Below are positions 1 through 7,553 of a stretch of DNA of 11,810 bases, piece after piece; position 1 is the stretch's first letter; the number at the start of each line of letters is the position of its first letter. Location: the NCBI GenBank assembly GCA_946615785.1, contig CAMOIA010000022.1, positions 1-11,810 on the forward strand. The letters run 5' to 3'. This DNA is from an uncultured Clostridia bacterium. Its GTDB lineage: Bacteria; Bacillota; Clostridia; Christensenellales; Aristaeellaceae. Position numbers and translations under genes: made by a program. The notes under the pieces are model-generated. The model saw only the letters and a list, made by a program, of their open reading frames with translations, searched no databases and was not told the origin of the DNA.

Positions 1-629
1 ATCCGCGTTTTCTGGAGCAGCTGCGCCTTTGCACCCGGGAAATGGTGGAGCAGCATTTCAATCACCCTTCCATCTTCATCTGGGCCAGTCTGAACGAATG
101 CGCCGACGATACCGAATACGGGGCGCTTTGCTATCAGGAGATCCTTTCCCTGCTGCGGCAGCTGGACCCGAGCAGGCCCGTGACCGCGGCGCTGCTCGAG
201 CGCGGCGGCGGCAGGGTGTACGGAAGCATGGATGTGATCAGCGTGAACCTGTACCCGCTCTGGTATCACGATACGCCCGTACTGGAGGCGCTGGACCGGA
301 AACTGAAGGAAGCGGCGGCATGCGGCGGCACCCATAAGCCGGTGATCGTTTCCGAAATCGGCGCCGGCGCCATCTACGGCTGCCATGATCCCTTCGGGGA
401 GGCGAGGTGGTCGGAGGAGCGGCAGAGCGCCATTCTGGAGGCGCAGATCACAGCGCTCCTTTCCAGGCCGGACGTGACCGGCGTGTTCCTGTGGCAGTTC
501 GCGGACGTGCGCGTTTCGGACGATTGGGCCATGAAGCGCCCCCGCACCTATAACAACAAGGGTGTCGTGGATGAATACCGCCGTCCCAAACTGGCGTACC
601 GCACGGTGAAACGGCTCTTTGGAGGCTGA
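1..629 (+). CDS. Glycoside hydrolase family 2 beta-glucuronidase-like enzyme, C-terminal part (5' end outside window)
   Basis: This is the catalytic TIM-barrel end of a GH2 enzyme that would remove terminal beta-linked uronic acid (glucuronides or related galacturonides). The open frame runs in from the left edge (first full codon at base 3) and ends at TGA 627-629. Visible family landmarks are NHPSIFIWASLNE, whose last Glu (codon 96-98) is the acid/base; NLYPLWY; PVIVSEIG, with the nucleophile Glu at 354-356; and GVFLWQFAD near the C-terminus. The motif YNNKG lines up with the N-x-K loop of E. coli UidA, which contacts the substrate carboxylate. This favours a uronidase over a beta-galactosidase. 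No C-terminal extension follows the barrel. The N-terminal sugar-binding and Ig-like domains are not in the window, so signal peptide and promoter cannot be judged. The downstream gene starts 54 bases later with no hairpin between, so cotranscription is possible. Confidence 0.88.
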   Translation, partial: PRFLEQLRLCTREMVEQHFNHPSIFIWASLNECADDTEYGALCYQEILSLLRQLDPSRPVTAALLERGGGRVYGSMDVISVNLYPLWYHDTPVLEALDRKLKEAAACGGTHKPVIVSEIGAGAIYGCHDPFGEARWSEERQSAILEAQITALLSRPDVTGVFLWQFADVRVSDDWAMKRPRTYNNKGVVDEYRRPKLAYRTVKRLFGG

Positions 630-683
630 ATGCCTTTGCGCTGATACGATCAACGAACCTGGGATGAAAAGGAGGCTGCGCCG

Positions 684-1727
684 ATGAAACGAATCCTCTG
701 CATGCTGCTCTCGCTCGCGCTGATGTGCCCGATGGCCCTTGCTGAAATGAGCTACTTTGGCACCATGACGGTCGAACATTGCCAGGAATGGGTGTCGCTG
801 CGCGCGACCCCGGACAAGAGCGCCAAAAGGCTGAAAAAGGTTCCGCTCCACGCTTTTGTGACGGAGGCGGAATGGAACGAAGAATACGGCGATTTTTACT
901 ACTGCTGCTATGACGGCACTTACGGCTACATTCTTTCAGAGTATCTGGAACCCTGGGAGGAAAGCGAATCGACCGGGGAGGAACGGTACACAAGCGATCT
1001 CGGCTTTTCGTTCTTCTACGACCCCGCCGTGATGCGCGTCGGCTCGGAGGGCTCGGAGGACGGGCAGAGCCTGATTGTGGAAACGCTGACCGACGACGGA
1101 CCCGTGTACCTTGAAATCATTACGCCTGAGAGCCTTGGCGTTTCGGTGGAGACGTTTTTTGAGCAGAGCGCGCCGGCGGACGCGGAAATCGAAAGCGAGG
1201 GAACGGAATATGGCGCGTCCCTTCAATGGTTCCAGACGCCTTACGCATACAACAGCGACGTCGTGCGCACCTATTATGCCCTGACGGACGGAAGCAACTC
1301 GCTTGCGGCGATCGGCACCTGGCCTGAAGGGAAGAACGATTCCTGGCTGGATCTGAATACCGAAATCATGCGCTCCGTCAACTTCAGCGTTTCCTACCCC
1401 TTAAGGGCGGACTGGGCGGAAGAAACGGAGAACGCGCTCATCGTGGATGAAGACGGAGAGTATATCACGCTGATGTCGGATGAAAAGCTGACGGACGTGG
1501 AGCTGCTGGCGCTGACGCTGGTTTTCGACGGCGATACGCTCTTTGACACGGAGGTGCTTTATACCCGCGACGTGATTTCTGAGGACAATCCCGCGGTTTT
1601 GAAGCTTCCCTTCAACGGCGATTTTCCGGAGTACGGCATTCGCTTCAGGGACGCGGGCGGCAAAACCTGGCAGTTTTCAATTACGATCGACGGACGGGAC
1701 GGATCGCTTTCGCTGCAGCCGTTCTGA
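684..1727 (+). CDS. Exported protein with N-terminal SH3b domain, function unknown
   Basis: The 347-residue product starts with a clear signal peptide (MKRI, hydrophobic core, ALA|EM at about residue 20) without a lipobox, so it is probably secreted or loosely wall-bound. Residues about 25-90 look like a bacterial SH3 (SH3b) domain: VSLRATPDKSAKRLKKVPL, then the GYILSEYLE ending. Such domains usually bind peptidoglycan or other wall ligands. Residues about 100-235 begin GFSFFYDP and resemble the PsbP/DUF1795-like fold seen in clostridial lipoproteins; this is tentative. The last ~100 residues form a beta-rich module I do not recognise. AAAAGGAGG at 667-675 lies 8 bases before the ATG, which supports this start. 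The next gene begins 24 bases after the stop with its own strong RBS, so the two are likely one transcript. No catalytic motif is visible. Confidence 0.85.
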   Translation: MKRILCMLLSLALMCPMALAEMSYFGTMTVEHCQEWVSLRATPDKSAKRLKKVPLHAFVTEAEWNEEYGDFYYCCYDGTYGYILSEYLEPWEESESTGEERYTSDLGFSFFYDPAVMRVGSEGSEDGQSLIVETLTDDGPVYLEIITPESLGVSVETFFEQSAPADAEIESEGTEYGASLQWFQTPYAYNSDVVRTYYALTDGSNSLAAIGTWPEGKNDSWLDLNTEIMRSVNFSVSYPLRADWAEETENALIVDEDGEYITLMSDEKLTDVELLALTLVFDGDTLFDTEVLYTRDVISEDNPAVLKLPFNGDFPEYGIRFRDAGGKTWQFSITIDGRDGSLSLQPF

Positions 1728-1751
1728 CGAAGAATCCTGCAAGGAGGGATC

Positions 1752-2924
1752 ATGATGACGCGGGCCCTGGCGGCATTTCTTGCGTTTTTGATGCTGCTTT
1801 CCCCGAAGGCCATGGAGGGTGAAAACACGATCGTCCTCAGCGCCGTCGACGGCGGCGGGTTGGAATATGCGATCGGGATCGAAGATCCGTCTCTTGTGTC
1901 TTATACCATGAAAATCGAATATGCCGAACCGGAGCGGGAAAGGGCGCCGGGGGATGCGTACAGGATCGTTTATACGTTTTTGGGCCTCAGGCCCGGCACC
2001 TGCGGCGCGACGGTTTCAAGAACCTCCCCGCAGGGGAAAACGGTTCAAACCGCATACACGCTTTCCGTGGACGAGGCGCTTCGCGTGACCGTCCGCAAAA
2101 CCCGCAGGCTTTCATCCTTTTTCCTTTCCCGTCCGGGTTCCGTCGTGTATCCCAGGTATGAGATCGTGATGCTTGAAGACCGGTATCAGATGTCCGTGGA
2201 CGACGAACCCTTTCATCCGATCGACGACCGTGTGGCTGAAGCCCTGCTGGAGGTCATTGACGATTGCGGGCTGAGCAGCTGGAACGGGTTTCGGAAGAGC
2301 GAGGAAGGCGTGCTCGACGGGGAAGGGTTTTCGCTTGAGATCGGTTTTACGGACGGCACGGTCATCACGGCGGGAGGCAGCAACGCGTTCCCGGACGGGT
2401 ATTTCGAGGCGATGGACAGGATCATGCAGGTGCTGGAGGCGGCAAGGGCGCCAGTACGTTTTGATGTTTTCAGGGAATTTGAAGAGACAGTCTCCGCAGG
2501 ACGCGAAATGACGATCGGCGCAGAGCTTGACGAAAACCGCGTGACGGATTTCTATTACACCTTCGACGCTTCCTATTATCCGCCGTATTATCAGCGCTAT
2601 CGTTTTTATACCGATGCGGGAAAGGGATTCTTTTTCCATGAAACCCGGCAGGGCGGCTCCTGGCCGCAGACGGAGGCGGATACGACCGATATCGGCTGTA
2701 CGGAACTGACGGACGATCAGTGGAACGCGTTCCTGGACCTGATCCGAGACGGCACGGCGAGAATCCGGGAGGAGCATCTGGAGGACGGCGACGCAGGGCC
2801 GTGGATGTATGTTTATTTCACCGGAGGCGAAAAGGACGGGCGGGAATTCGAGTTTGCGACGGTTGAAAAACGATTTGCGTTCGAAGCCTTCTGCGAAGCG
2901 CTGCGGGCGGAAACTGAGCGCTGA
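1752..2924 (+). CDS. Exported protein of unknown function (390 residues)
   Basis: The N-terminus (MMTRALAAFLAFLMLLSPKA) is a plausible signal peptide with cleavage after PKA; no lipobox is present. Residues about 25-115 have the pattern YTFLGLRPGTCGATVSR followed by YTLSVDE. This resembles the Ig-like fold of chagasin/I42-type protease inhibitors, but the canonical NPTTGY loop is not seen, so that is only a hint. Residues 135-230 (with FSLEIGFTDGTVI and GSNAFPDGY) and 280-388 (with LTDDQWNAFLDLI and FEAFCEAL) are two similar-sized alpha/beta modules that may be a diverged duplication. The start is ambiguous: GGAGG at 1743-1747 is only 4 bases from ATG 1752 but 7 bases from the adjacent ATG 1755, so the second Met may be used. 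It follows the SH3b gene closely and is the last gene before a strong hairpin. Confidence 0.82.
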   Translation: MMTRALAAFLAFLMLLSPKAMEGENTIVLSAVDGGGLEYAIGIEDPSLVSYTMKIEYAEPERERAPGDAYRIVYTFLGLRPGTCGATVSRTSPQGKTVQTAYTLSVDEALRVTVRKTRRLSSFFLSRPGSVVYPRYEIVMLEDRYQMSVDDEPFHPIDDRVAEALLEVIDDCGLSSWNGFRKSEEGVLDGEGFSLEIGFTDGTVITAGGSNAFPDGYFEAMDRIMQVLEAARAPVRFDVFREFEETVSAGREMTIGAELDENRVTDFYYTFDASYYPPYYQRYRFYTDAGKGFFFHETRQGGSWPQTEADTTDIGCTELTDDQWNAFLDLIRDGTARIREEHLEDGDAGPWMYVYFTGGEKDGREFEFATVEKRFAFEAFCEALRAETER

Positions 2925-2937
2925 AGGCATCATTGAA

Positions 2938-2969
2938 AAACCCCGGCGGGCTTTGATCCGCCGGGGTTT
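2938..2969. terminator. Bidirectional intrinsic terminator between convergent genes
   Basis: A perfect 12-bp inverted repeat (AAACCCCGGCGG, 2938-2949; CCGCCGGGGTTT, 2958-2969) encloses an 8-base loop. It lies 13 bases after the stop of the exported protein and 14 bases beyond the stop of the MFS gene on the other strand. Read on the minus strand the stem is followed by five T residues, so it fits best as the terminator of the kinase-transporter unit. On the plus strand only three T residues follow. Confidence 0.88.
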
Positions 2970-2983
2970 GAACGGGAATAATG

Positions 2984-4189
2984 TTATGCGGGCAGGGACG
3001 GGTCCGGGCCGTCCGGCCTTTCTTTTTTTCTGCCAAAGAGGAGAAAAAGGAGCATGATGGCGGGAAAGACGGCGGCGACGAGGATGCCCTGCTTCAGGTC
3101 GTCCTGAAAACGGCTGGTCGCAAGCCCCACAAGGAAGGGCCCGAACGCGCAGCCGACGTCGCCCGCAAACGCCAGCAGGGCGAAGAGCGCGGTGCCGCCG
3201 CGCGGACAGGCGCGCGCTGCCAGGCTGAACGTGCCAGGCCACATGGCGCCGACGGAAAAACCGCACAGGCCGCAGCCTAAAAGGGAAAGGTACGCGCTGC
3301 CGGAAAGGGAAGCCATGAGATAGCCCGCGATGCAGGCACAGGCCGAAGCGCCAAGGTACAGCGGCATGGGAACGCGGCTGCCAATCTTTGCGTGCACGAC
3401 GCGGCTGCTTCCCATCAGCACGGCAAAAAGACACGGGCCGAGCAGGTCGCCTACGGCCTTGGATACCTTCAGGCCGCTTTCAGCGAAGGCGGACGCCCAC
3501 TGGCTCATGGCCAGCTCCGACGCACCGGCGCAGAGCATGAGCGCAAAGAGATACCAGAACAGACCGCTGGAAAGAAGGGCGCGGATGGACATGCCGCCGC
3601 CCTTTTCGGTGAGCGTGTTGATGGGAACGCGCAGAAACAGAAAGAAATTGCAGACAGGGAGCAGGGCCCAGAGGACGGCGGGGACGCGCCAGGCGGACGT
3701 GCCGAAGAAATGAAAGAACGCGGTGGTCAAAAGCACCACGAGCACGCTCCCCCAGCAGTAGAAGGAGTGCAGAAGGCTCATGGCAGCGCTTTTTTCGCCA
3801 AGCGGACAGGCTTCCAGGATGGGACTGACGAGCACTTCGATCAGCCCGCCGCCGACAGCGTAGAGCACCATGGCTGCGCACAGGCCAAGAAACGGGGAGG
3901 GAAGGACGGAGGGCAGGAACGTCAGCCCGATCAGCCCGGCGGCGCAGAAAAGATGGGCCGCGCACACGCATTTGCGGTAGCCGATCCGGTCCACGAAGCG
4001 GGCGGAGAGCGTGTCCACCGTCAGCTGCGTCACAAAATTCACCGTAATCAAAAGCCCGATCCTCTCGAGCGAAATGCCGTACTGCCTGTGGAAAAGCAGA
4101 AAGAGGAGCGGGGCGAAGTTGTTGACGATCGCCTGCGTGACGTAACCGAGATAGCAGGCGATCACTGTTTTTTTGTATGGGTTTGCCAA
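2984..4189 (-). CDS. Major facilitator superfamily (MFS) transporter, probable sugar importer
   Basis: This 401-residue protein is hydrophobic throughout, with about 12 predicted membrane helices, the normal MFS length and layout. The loop between helices 2 and 3 reads ARFVDRIGYRK (residues 63-73), matching MFS motif A (D-R-x-G-R/Y-R/K). A hydrophilic stretch around residues 188-203 separates the two six-helix halves. The segment LLHSFYCWGSVLV (about 139-151) resembles FucP-like or NarK-like families, but substrate cannot be read from sequence. The start is TTG at 4189-4187, with GGAGG at 4199-4195 five bases upstream; no in-frame ATG nearby has a comparable RBS. Only 13 bases separate it from the stop of the NahK-like kinase gene, and the RBS lies within that gap. 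The two are therefore almost certainly one operon, and an amino sugar or its oligosaccharide is the likely cargo (inference). Confidence 0.88.
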   Translation of the reverse strand: MANPYKKTVIACYLGYVTQAIVNNFAPLLFLLFHRQYGISLERIGLLITVNFVTQLTVDTLSARFVDRIGYRKCVCAAHLFCAAGLIGLTFLPSVLPSPFLGLCAAMVLYAVGGGLIEVLVSPILEACPLGEKSAAMSLLHSFYCWGSVLVVLLTTAFFHFFGTSAWRVPAVLWALLPVCNFFLFLRVPINTLTEKGGGMSIRALLSSGLFWYLFALMLCAGASELAMSQWASAFAESGLKVSKAVGDLLGPCLFAVLMGSSRVVHAKIGSRVPMPLYLGASACACIAGYLMASLSGSAYLSLLGCGLCGFSVGAMWPGTFSLAARACPRGGTALFALLAFAGDVGCAFGPFLVGLATSRFQDDLKQGILVAAVFPAIMLLFLLFGRKKERPDGPDPSLPA

Positions 4190-4202
4190 GGGGGCCTCCA
4201 GG

Positions 4203-5339
4203 TTATCCGTGATATTTTTCCGCGTATTGGCGCACGATGGCGTTCATCGCGTCCATTTTACGCATCATATCCTTTGCCAGCGCGATCTGGCAGCGTGCGC
4301 GGACCAGGTTGTGCTCGGGATAGCGGATTTTGAAATACGGGTTTCCGAGAATATAGTCGTCAAGGAAACGGGTTGCAAGCTCGCACGCCAGCGCAAAGCA
4401 GCTCAGGCCGAGGGTTTCCACCTCGTTTTCGGTCAGCGTGTTAGCGGTTTTTTTGAGGAACCCGTCGGTAAACGCCCAGAAGATGTTCAGATCGACGCCC
4501 GCTTTGGAAGCGTCCTGATCGTCCTCTTCCACAAAATTGGCCGCGAAGCGCACGGCGTCGCCGAAATCGTGACCGACGAGGCCCGGCATGACGGTGTCCA
4601 GGTCGATGACCGCGAGCGGCTTATGGGTGTTTTCGTCAAAGAGCACGTTGTTGATCTTGGTGTCGTTGTGTGTAACGCGAAGCGGCAGCTTGCCTTCGTT
4701 GTAGAGATCCGTCAGCCTGCAGGCCTCGTCCTGCACGGAAAGAAGGTAGTCAAGCTCTTCTTTCACAGAGCTTACAAGCCCCATCGGATCGGCTTTGGCG
4801 TCGCGGCTGAGCGTTTCATAGCGCTTGCGGGTGTTGTGAAAATCCGGGATGGTATAGTGCAGCTTCTGCGCGTCGAAGTCCGATACCAGCACCTGGAATT
4901 TGCCGAACGCTTCGCCGGCTTCCCGAACGACGTCCAGATCGTCGCAGGTGTTGAAGGTGACGGAAGGAATGTAATTGCACAGCCGCCAGAAACCGTCCTT
5001 GTCCAGCACGTAATTTTTGCGGTCCTGTGTGTGGTGGAAGTGCAGGCAGACCTCGTTTGGCTCCTTCATGTGGATATACTCGGTCACGTTTTCGATGTTT
5101 TCCATGAGCCTGAGCGGGTCGCGGAAGGCGTAGGTGTTGATCTTCTGCACGAGGTAGCTTTTGATCCTCGCCATGCCGTTTCCGTCGTCGCGGATATAAT
5201 TCACCTTATAGGTCTGGTTCACGTTCCCCATTTTGATTTCTTCGTAGTTGAAGAACGGCCCCGGCACGTTGAACGCTTCTCCGACCTTCAGAAGCTTTTG
5301 CGCCATGGCCGCGTCCATGCTGCCAAAGAGCGACTGCAT
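4203..5339 (-). CDS. N-acetylhexosamine 1-kinase (NahK)-like phosphotransferase
   Basis: This 378-residue enzyme belongs to the aminoglycoside phosphotransferase (APH) kinase fold. It resembles bifidobacterial NahK (LnpB, about 359 residues), which phosphorylates GlcNAc/GalNAc at C1 with ATP in the lacto-N-biose/galacto-N-biose pathway. Shared landmarks, recalled from the family, are GNVNQTY (nucleotide loop, about 38-44), REAGEAFGKFQ (139-149), LRVTHNDTKINN (220-231, catalytic Asp226 in HxDxxxxN), AVIDLDTVMPG (243-253, metal-binding Asp), HDFGDAVRF (257-265) and YPEHNLVRAR (340-349). The similarity spans the whole length, so it is more specific than a generic APH hit. GGAGG at 5353-5349 is well placed before the ATG. 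The gene has its own promoter just downstream of the U32 gene and is followed by the MFS transporter. No GNB/LNB phosphorylase, epimerase or uridylyltransferase is in the window, so the preferred sugar (GlcNAc, GalNAc or another hexose) is not settled. Confidence 0.8.
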   Translation of the reverse strand: MQSLFGSMDAAMAQKLLKVGEAFNVPGPFFNYEEIKMGNVNQTYKVNYIRDDGNGMARIKSYLVQKINTYAFRDPLRLMENIENVTEYIHMKEPNEVCLHFHHTQDRKNYVLDKDGFWRLCNYIPSVTFNTCDDLDVVREAGEAFGKFQVLVSDFDAQKLHYTIPDFHNTRKRYETLSRDAKADPMGLVSSVKEELDYLLSVQDEACRLTDLYNEGKLPLRVTHNDTKINNVLFDENTHKPLAVIDLDTVMPGLVGHDFGDAVRFAANFVEEDDQDASKAGVDLNIFWAFTDGFLKKTANTLTENEVETLGLSCFALACELATRFLDDYILGNPYFKIRYPEHNLVRARCQIALAKDMMRKMDAMNAIVRQYAEKYHG

Positions 5340-5358
5340 GTGTTGTTTCCTCCTTTAG

Positions 5359-5377
5359 CACGATTGATCGTGGATCA
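5359..5377. promoter_or_regulatory. Palindromic operator candidate in the kinase-transporter leader
   Basis: Two overlapping inverted repeats sit between the promoter and the RBS of the NahK-like gene: CACGAT-TG-ATCGTG (5359-5372, perfect 6-bp arms) and TGATC-GTG-GATCA (5365-5377, perfect 5-bp arms). Placed about 20-40 bases after the predicted start of transcription, they suit a repressor roadblock site. The sequence is too short and not GC-rich enough to act as a terminator and lacks a T-tract. Which regulator would bind is unknown, and none is encoded here. Confidence 0.4.
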
Positions 5378-5405
5378 TAGAAGTCTGAAGGGCATAATCA
5401 CCCTG

Positions 5406-5434
5406 ATTCTATCACAGCAAAACGGTTCTGTCCA
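5406..5434 (-). promoter_or_regulatory. Sigma-A type promoter for the kinase-transporter operon
   Basis: On the minus strand, TGGACA (5434-5429; five of six bases match the -35 consensus) is separated by exactly 17 bases from TAGAAT (5411-5406; five of six match the -10 consensus). Predicted transcription starts near 5399, giving a leader of about 60 bases before the ATG at 5339. The -35 box begins within ten bases of the U32 stop codon. The kinase and transporter thus have a promoter of their own. Confidence 0.65.
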
Positions 5435-5439
5435 TGGTT

Positions 5440-7473
5440 TTACAAAAGCTTGCGCCTGAACAGCGCGCGCGTGAAATCACCCCCAAGCGCTTCTCCGCGG
5501 TCAAACTGCCGTTTGACGCGTGCACAGCCTTCAGCGCTTTCGTGGGTAAAATAGAAGCTTGTGGCGACGCCGTGTGGCAGTTCGTCCTTCAGGTCGCCGA
5601 GCCAGAGGGGCTTTGGGTTCAGCATGACAGAAAAGCGCTTTTGATGGCATTGGATGGGGAAATCCCCGCCCCGGTCGTGCAGAACCGGATTGCCGCCGCA
5701 GCGGCCGCAGCCGCTTTCACTCCTTGCGGGGCAGGATCGGAACGTCATAAGCGGCAGGTGTCCGTATACCGCCATGCCGATTGGAATGGAAGGCGTGATG
5801 GCTTCGAGATTCCCTTTGGTGCACTCGAGGCTCACGTCAGATGAGCGAAGGCCCAGGGACGCGTACATGGAGAGGCTCAGGCTGTTGAGGATGCCGAGGG
5901 TGCATTCGCCATGCATGCTCAGGGCGGCCTCTCTGGCAAGCTCGATGCCAGCAAGGCCGGATACGGCACATTCCGAAATACCCAGGCTCGCGCACCTGTT
6001 CAGATCCGAAAGCAGTTTTTCCTCTGAAACGCCGAAGGAAAACCGCTCGCACCGCGCGCACAGCTTATCAGGCCAGCGCTTTGCAAGCGCGTCGTCGATT
6101 TCTCCGGCGGGCAGGTACACGCGGTCAAACAGGCTGAAAACCTCGTCCGACGCCTGCGTGCGATTGGAAAGAAATGCGCGGGAAATGGGCGACGGCGGGG
6201 CAGCCTTGAGGGACAGGTCAGGCGGTGTGAAAGGCCAGGGCGAAATTTCACCGAGCGCGGCGGAAAGCATATTGACCGCTTCCTGCCGCATGGCGTTCAT
6301 GGCACTGCCGGGCAGGAAAAGCCCTTCGTCAAGATCGATCCGGATCGATTCGGCGAAAAACGGCGTTCCGCCGAGTTTTTTCAGTGCGTTTTCGGCGTGC
6401 TCGCGGTCAAGCGGACGGTTTGACGCTTCTTCAGGCACGGCTCCCTGCACAGTAACGGAGCGGCCCCGGGCTTTGACGGTCAGGACGGCGTTTTGCCCGC
6501 GCCGGACGGTCAGCAGCATGTCGGCGGGCACGTGGGCACTTGGCACGCGGATGGCGCTGCGAACGCGCGCGGCGGCCTCTTTTTCGCCGGCGGCGTCCTC
6601 GGCGGTGCGGCGGCCGAACATCCTTGCGTCCCGTTTTCCGTCCCAGTAGCCCGAGGTAAAGCCGGAACGGGAGAAAACGTCCTCAAGCAAGGAAAGGTCT
6701 GCCGTTTCTCCCCGCAGCGCCTTGCGCAGTTCCAGCACGGCGGCAGCGGCGTATTCGGGCCGCTTCAGCCGGCCTTCGATTTTAAGCGAGGTGACCCCGG
6801 TGCCGGCAATTTCTCTTGCCCTGCCGATCAGGGAAAGGTCTTTAAGGCTCAGGGCGTAATGCCGGCCCTGGCACAAAAAATCCAGCCGGCAGGGCTGTGC
6901 GCACTGCCCGCGGTTTCCGCTTCTGCCGCCCAGAATGGAGGAAAGGTAGCATTGGCCGCTCACGCTCATGCACAGGGCGCCGTGTACGAAAACTTCGGTC
7001 TCCATCTGCGGAACTGCCCTGACGACGGCCTCGATCTCCTCCCGTGTCATCTCCCTTGCGAGCACTACGCGGGAGAACCCGAGCGAGGAAAGCAGCTTTG
7101 CCCCGGCGGGCGAGTGGACGGTCATCTGTGTGGAGGCGTGGATGGGCAGGCTCGGGCAGCAGGCTTTCCACAAAAGGACGGTGCCCAGATCGGCTGCAAG
7201 CATGCCGTCGGCGCCGCTTTCGGCAATTTCCCGAAGCGTTTCGGCCGCGCGCGGAAGCTCCGCTTCCTGCAGAAGGGTGTTGAACGTGACATAGACCCTG
7301 ATGCCCCGCGCATGGCAATAGGAAACCGCTTCTGAGAGCGATTCGAAATTGTCCGCGCCCATGCGGGCGTTGAAGGCCTTTGCGCCAAGATAAACGGCGT
7401 CGCAGCCCGCGGCGGCGGCAGCTTCCAGCTGGGCCATGCCGCCCGCGGGAGCGAGAATTTCAGGATACTGCAT
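5440..7473 (-). CDS. U32 family protein with C-terminal extension (DUF3656-type), RlhA-like RNA hydroxylase candidate
   Basis: This 677-residue cytosolic protein has a complete U32 domain in its first half: EILAPAGGMAQLEAAAAAG at the start, DAVYLG (25-30), TEVFVHGALCMSVSGQC (159-175) and KIEGRLKRPEY (231-241). Cys168, Cys175, Cys191 and Cys195 match the U32 cysteine cluster (C-x6-C-x15-C-x3-C) that holds an Fe-S cluster in UbiU/UbiV. U32 proteins were named peptidases, but characterised members act in prephenate-dependent hydroxylation of rRNA (E. coli RlhA, 23S C2501, about 667 residues), tRNA (TrhP) or ubiquinone precursors. Length and the DUF3656-like middle favour the RlhA subtype. The C-terminus adds another cysteine group (C581, C589, C592, C609), which may bind a second metal. 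The ATG has a modest GAGG six bases upstream. It is divergent from the rubredoxin gene, an interesting neighbour if its cluster needs an electron donor. Confidence 0.88.
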   Translation of the reverse strand: MQYPEILAPAGGMAQLEAAAAAGCDAVYLGAKAFNARMGADNFESLSEAVSYCHARGIRVYVTFNTLLQEAELPRAAETLREIAESGADGMLAADLGTVLLWKACCPSLPIHASTQMTVHSPAGAKLLSSLGFSRVVLAREMTREEIEAVVRAVPQMETEVFVHGALCMSVSGQCYLSSILGGRSGNRGQCAQPCRLDFLCQGRHYALSLKDLSLIGRAREIAGTGVTSLKIEGRLKRPEYAAAAVLELRKALRGETADLSLLEDVFSRSGFTSGYWDGKRDARMFGRRTAEDAAGEKEAAARVRSAIRVPSAHVPADMLLTVRRGQNAVLTVKARGRSVTVQGAVPEEASNRPLDREHAENALKKLGGTPFFAESIRIDLDEGLFLPGSAMNAMRQEAVNMLSAALGEISPWPFTPPDLSLKAAPPSPISRAFLSNRTQASDEVFSLFDRVYLPAGEIDDALAKRWPDKLCARCERFSFGVSEEKLLSDLNRCASLGISECAVSGLAGIELAREAALSMHGECTLGILNSLSLSMYASLGLRSSDVSLECTKGNLEAITPSIPIGMAVYGHLPLMTFRSCPARSESGCGRCGGNPVLHDRGGDFPIQCHQKRFSVMLNPKPLWLGDLKDELPHGVATSFYFTHESAEGCARVKRQFDRGEALGGDFTRALFRRKLL

Positions 7474-7493
7474 GTTTACCTCAAAAAGCGATC

Positions 7494-7534
7494 TTGCATG
7501 GAATGTGACGAATGTGGTAAGATAATGATATCAT
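7494..7534 (+). promoter_or_regulatory. Possible rubredoxin promoter with palindrome at the predicted start site
   Basis: TTGCAT (7494-7499) and TAAGAT (7518-7523) are 18 bases apart and could be the -35 and -10 boxes of the rubredoxin gene; GATAAT (7521-7526) overlaps as an alternative -10. A perfect 10-bp palindrome, ATGATATCAT (7525-7534), covers the predicted start of transcription, where a repressor could act. The region is the 80-base divergent gap shared with the U32 gene, so one regulator could serve both. I find no convincing minus-strand promoter in it. Confidence 0.35.
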
Positions 7535-7553
7535 CTTAAGGGAGGTACGAGAT

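Noticed and set aside
630..683. Possible terminator or promoter between the uronidase and SH3b genes
   Set aside because: Only a 4-bp inverted repeat (TGAT-ACG-ATCA) and no convincing -35/-10 pair are present; beyond the RBS I see nothing reliable there.
2112..3434. A 440-codon open frame on the minus strand
   Set aside because: It runs across the terminator and overlaps both the exported protein gene and the MFS gene; its composition is Arg/Pro-rich and without motifs.
4173..5459. A 428-codon open frame on the plus strand
   Set aside because: It is antisense to the NahK-like kinase, whose motifs are unmistakable; it has no RBS and no recognisable domain.
5654..6649. A 331-codon open frame on the plus strand inside the U32 gene
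   Set aside because: It is a Ser/Arg-rich shadow of the U32 coding strand; no RBS and no domain.
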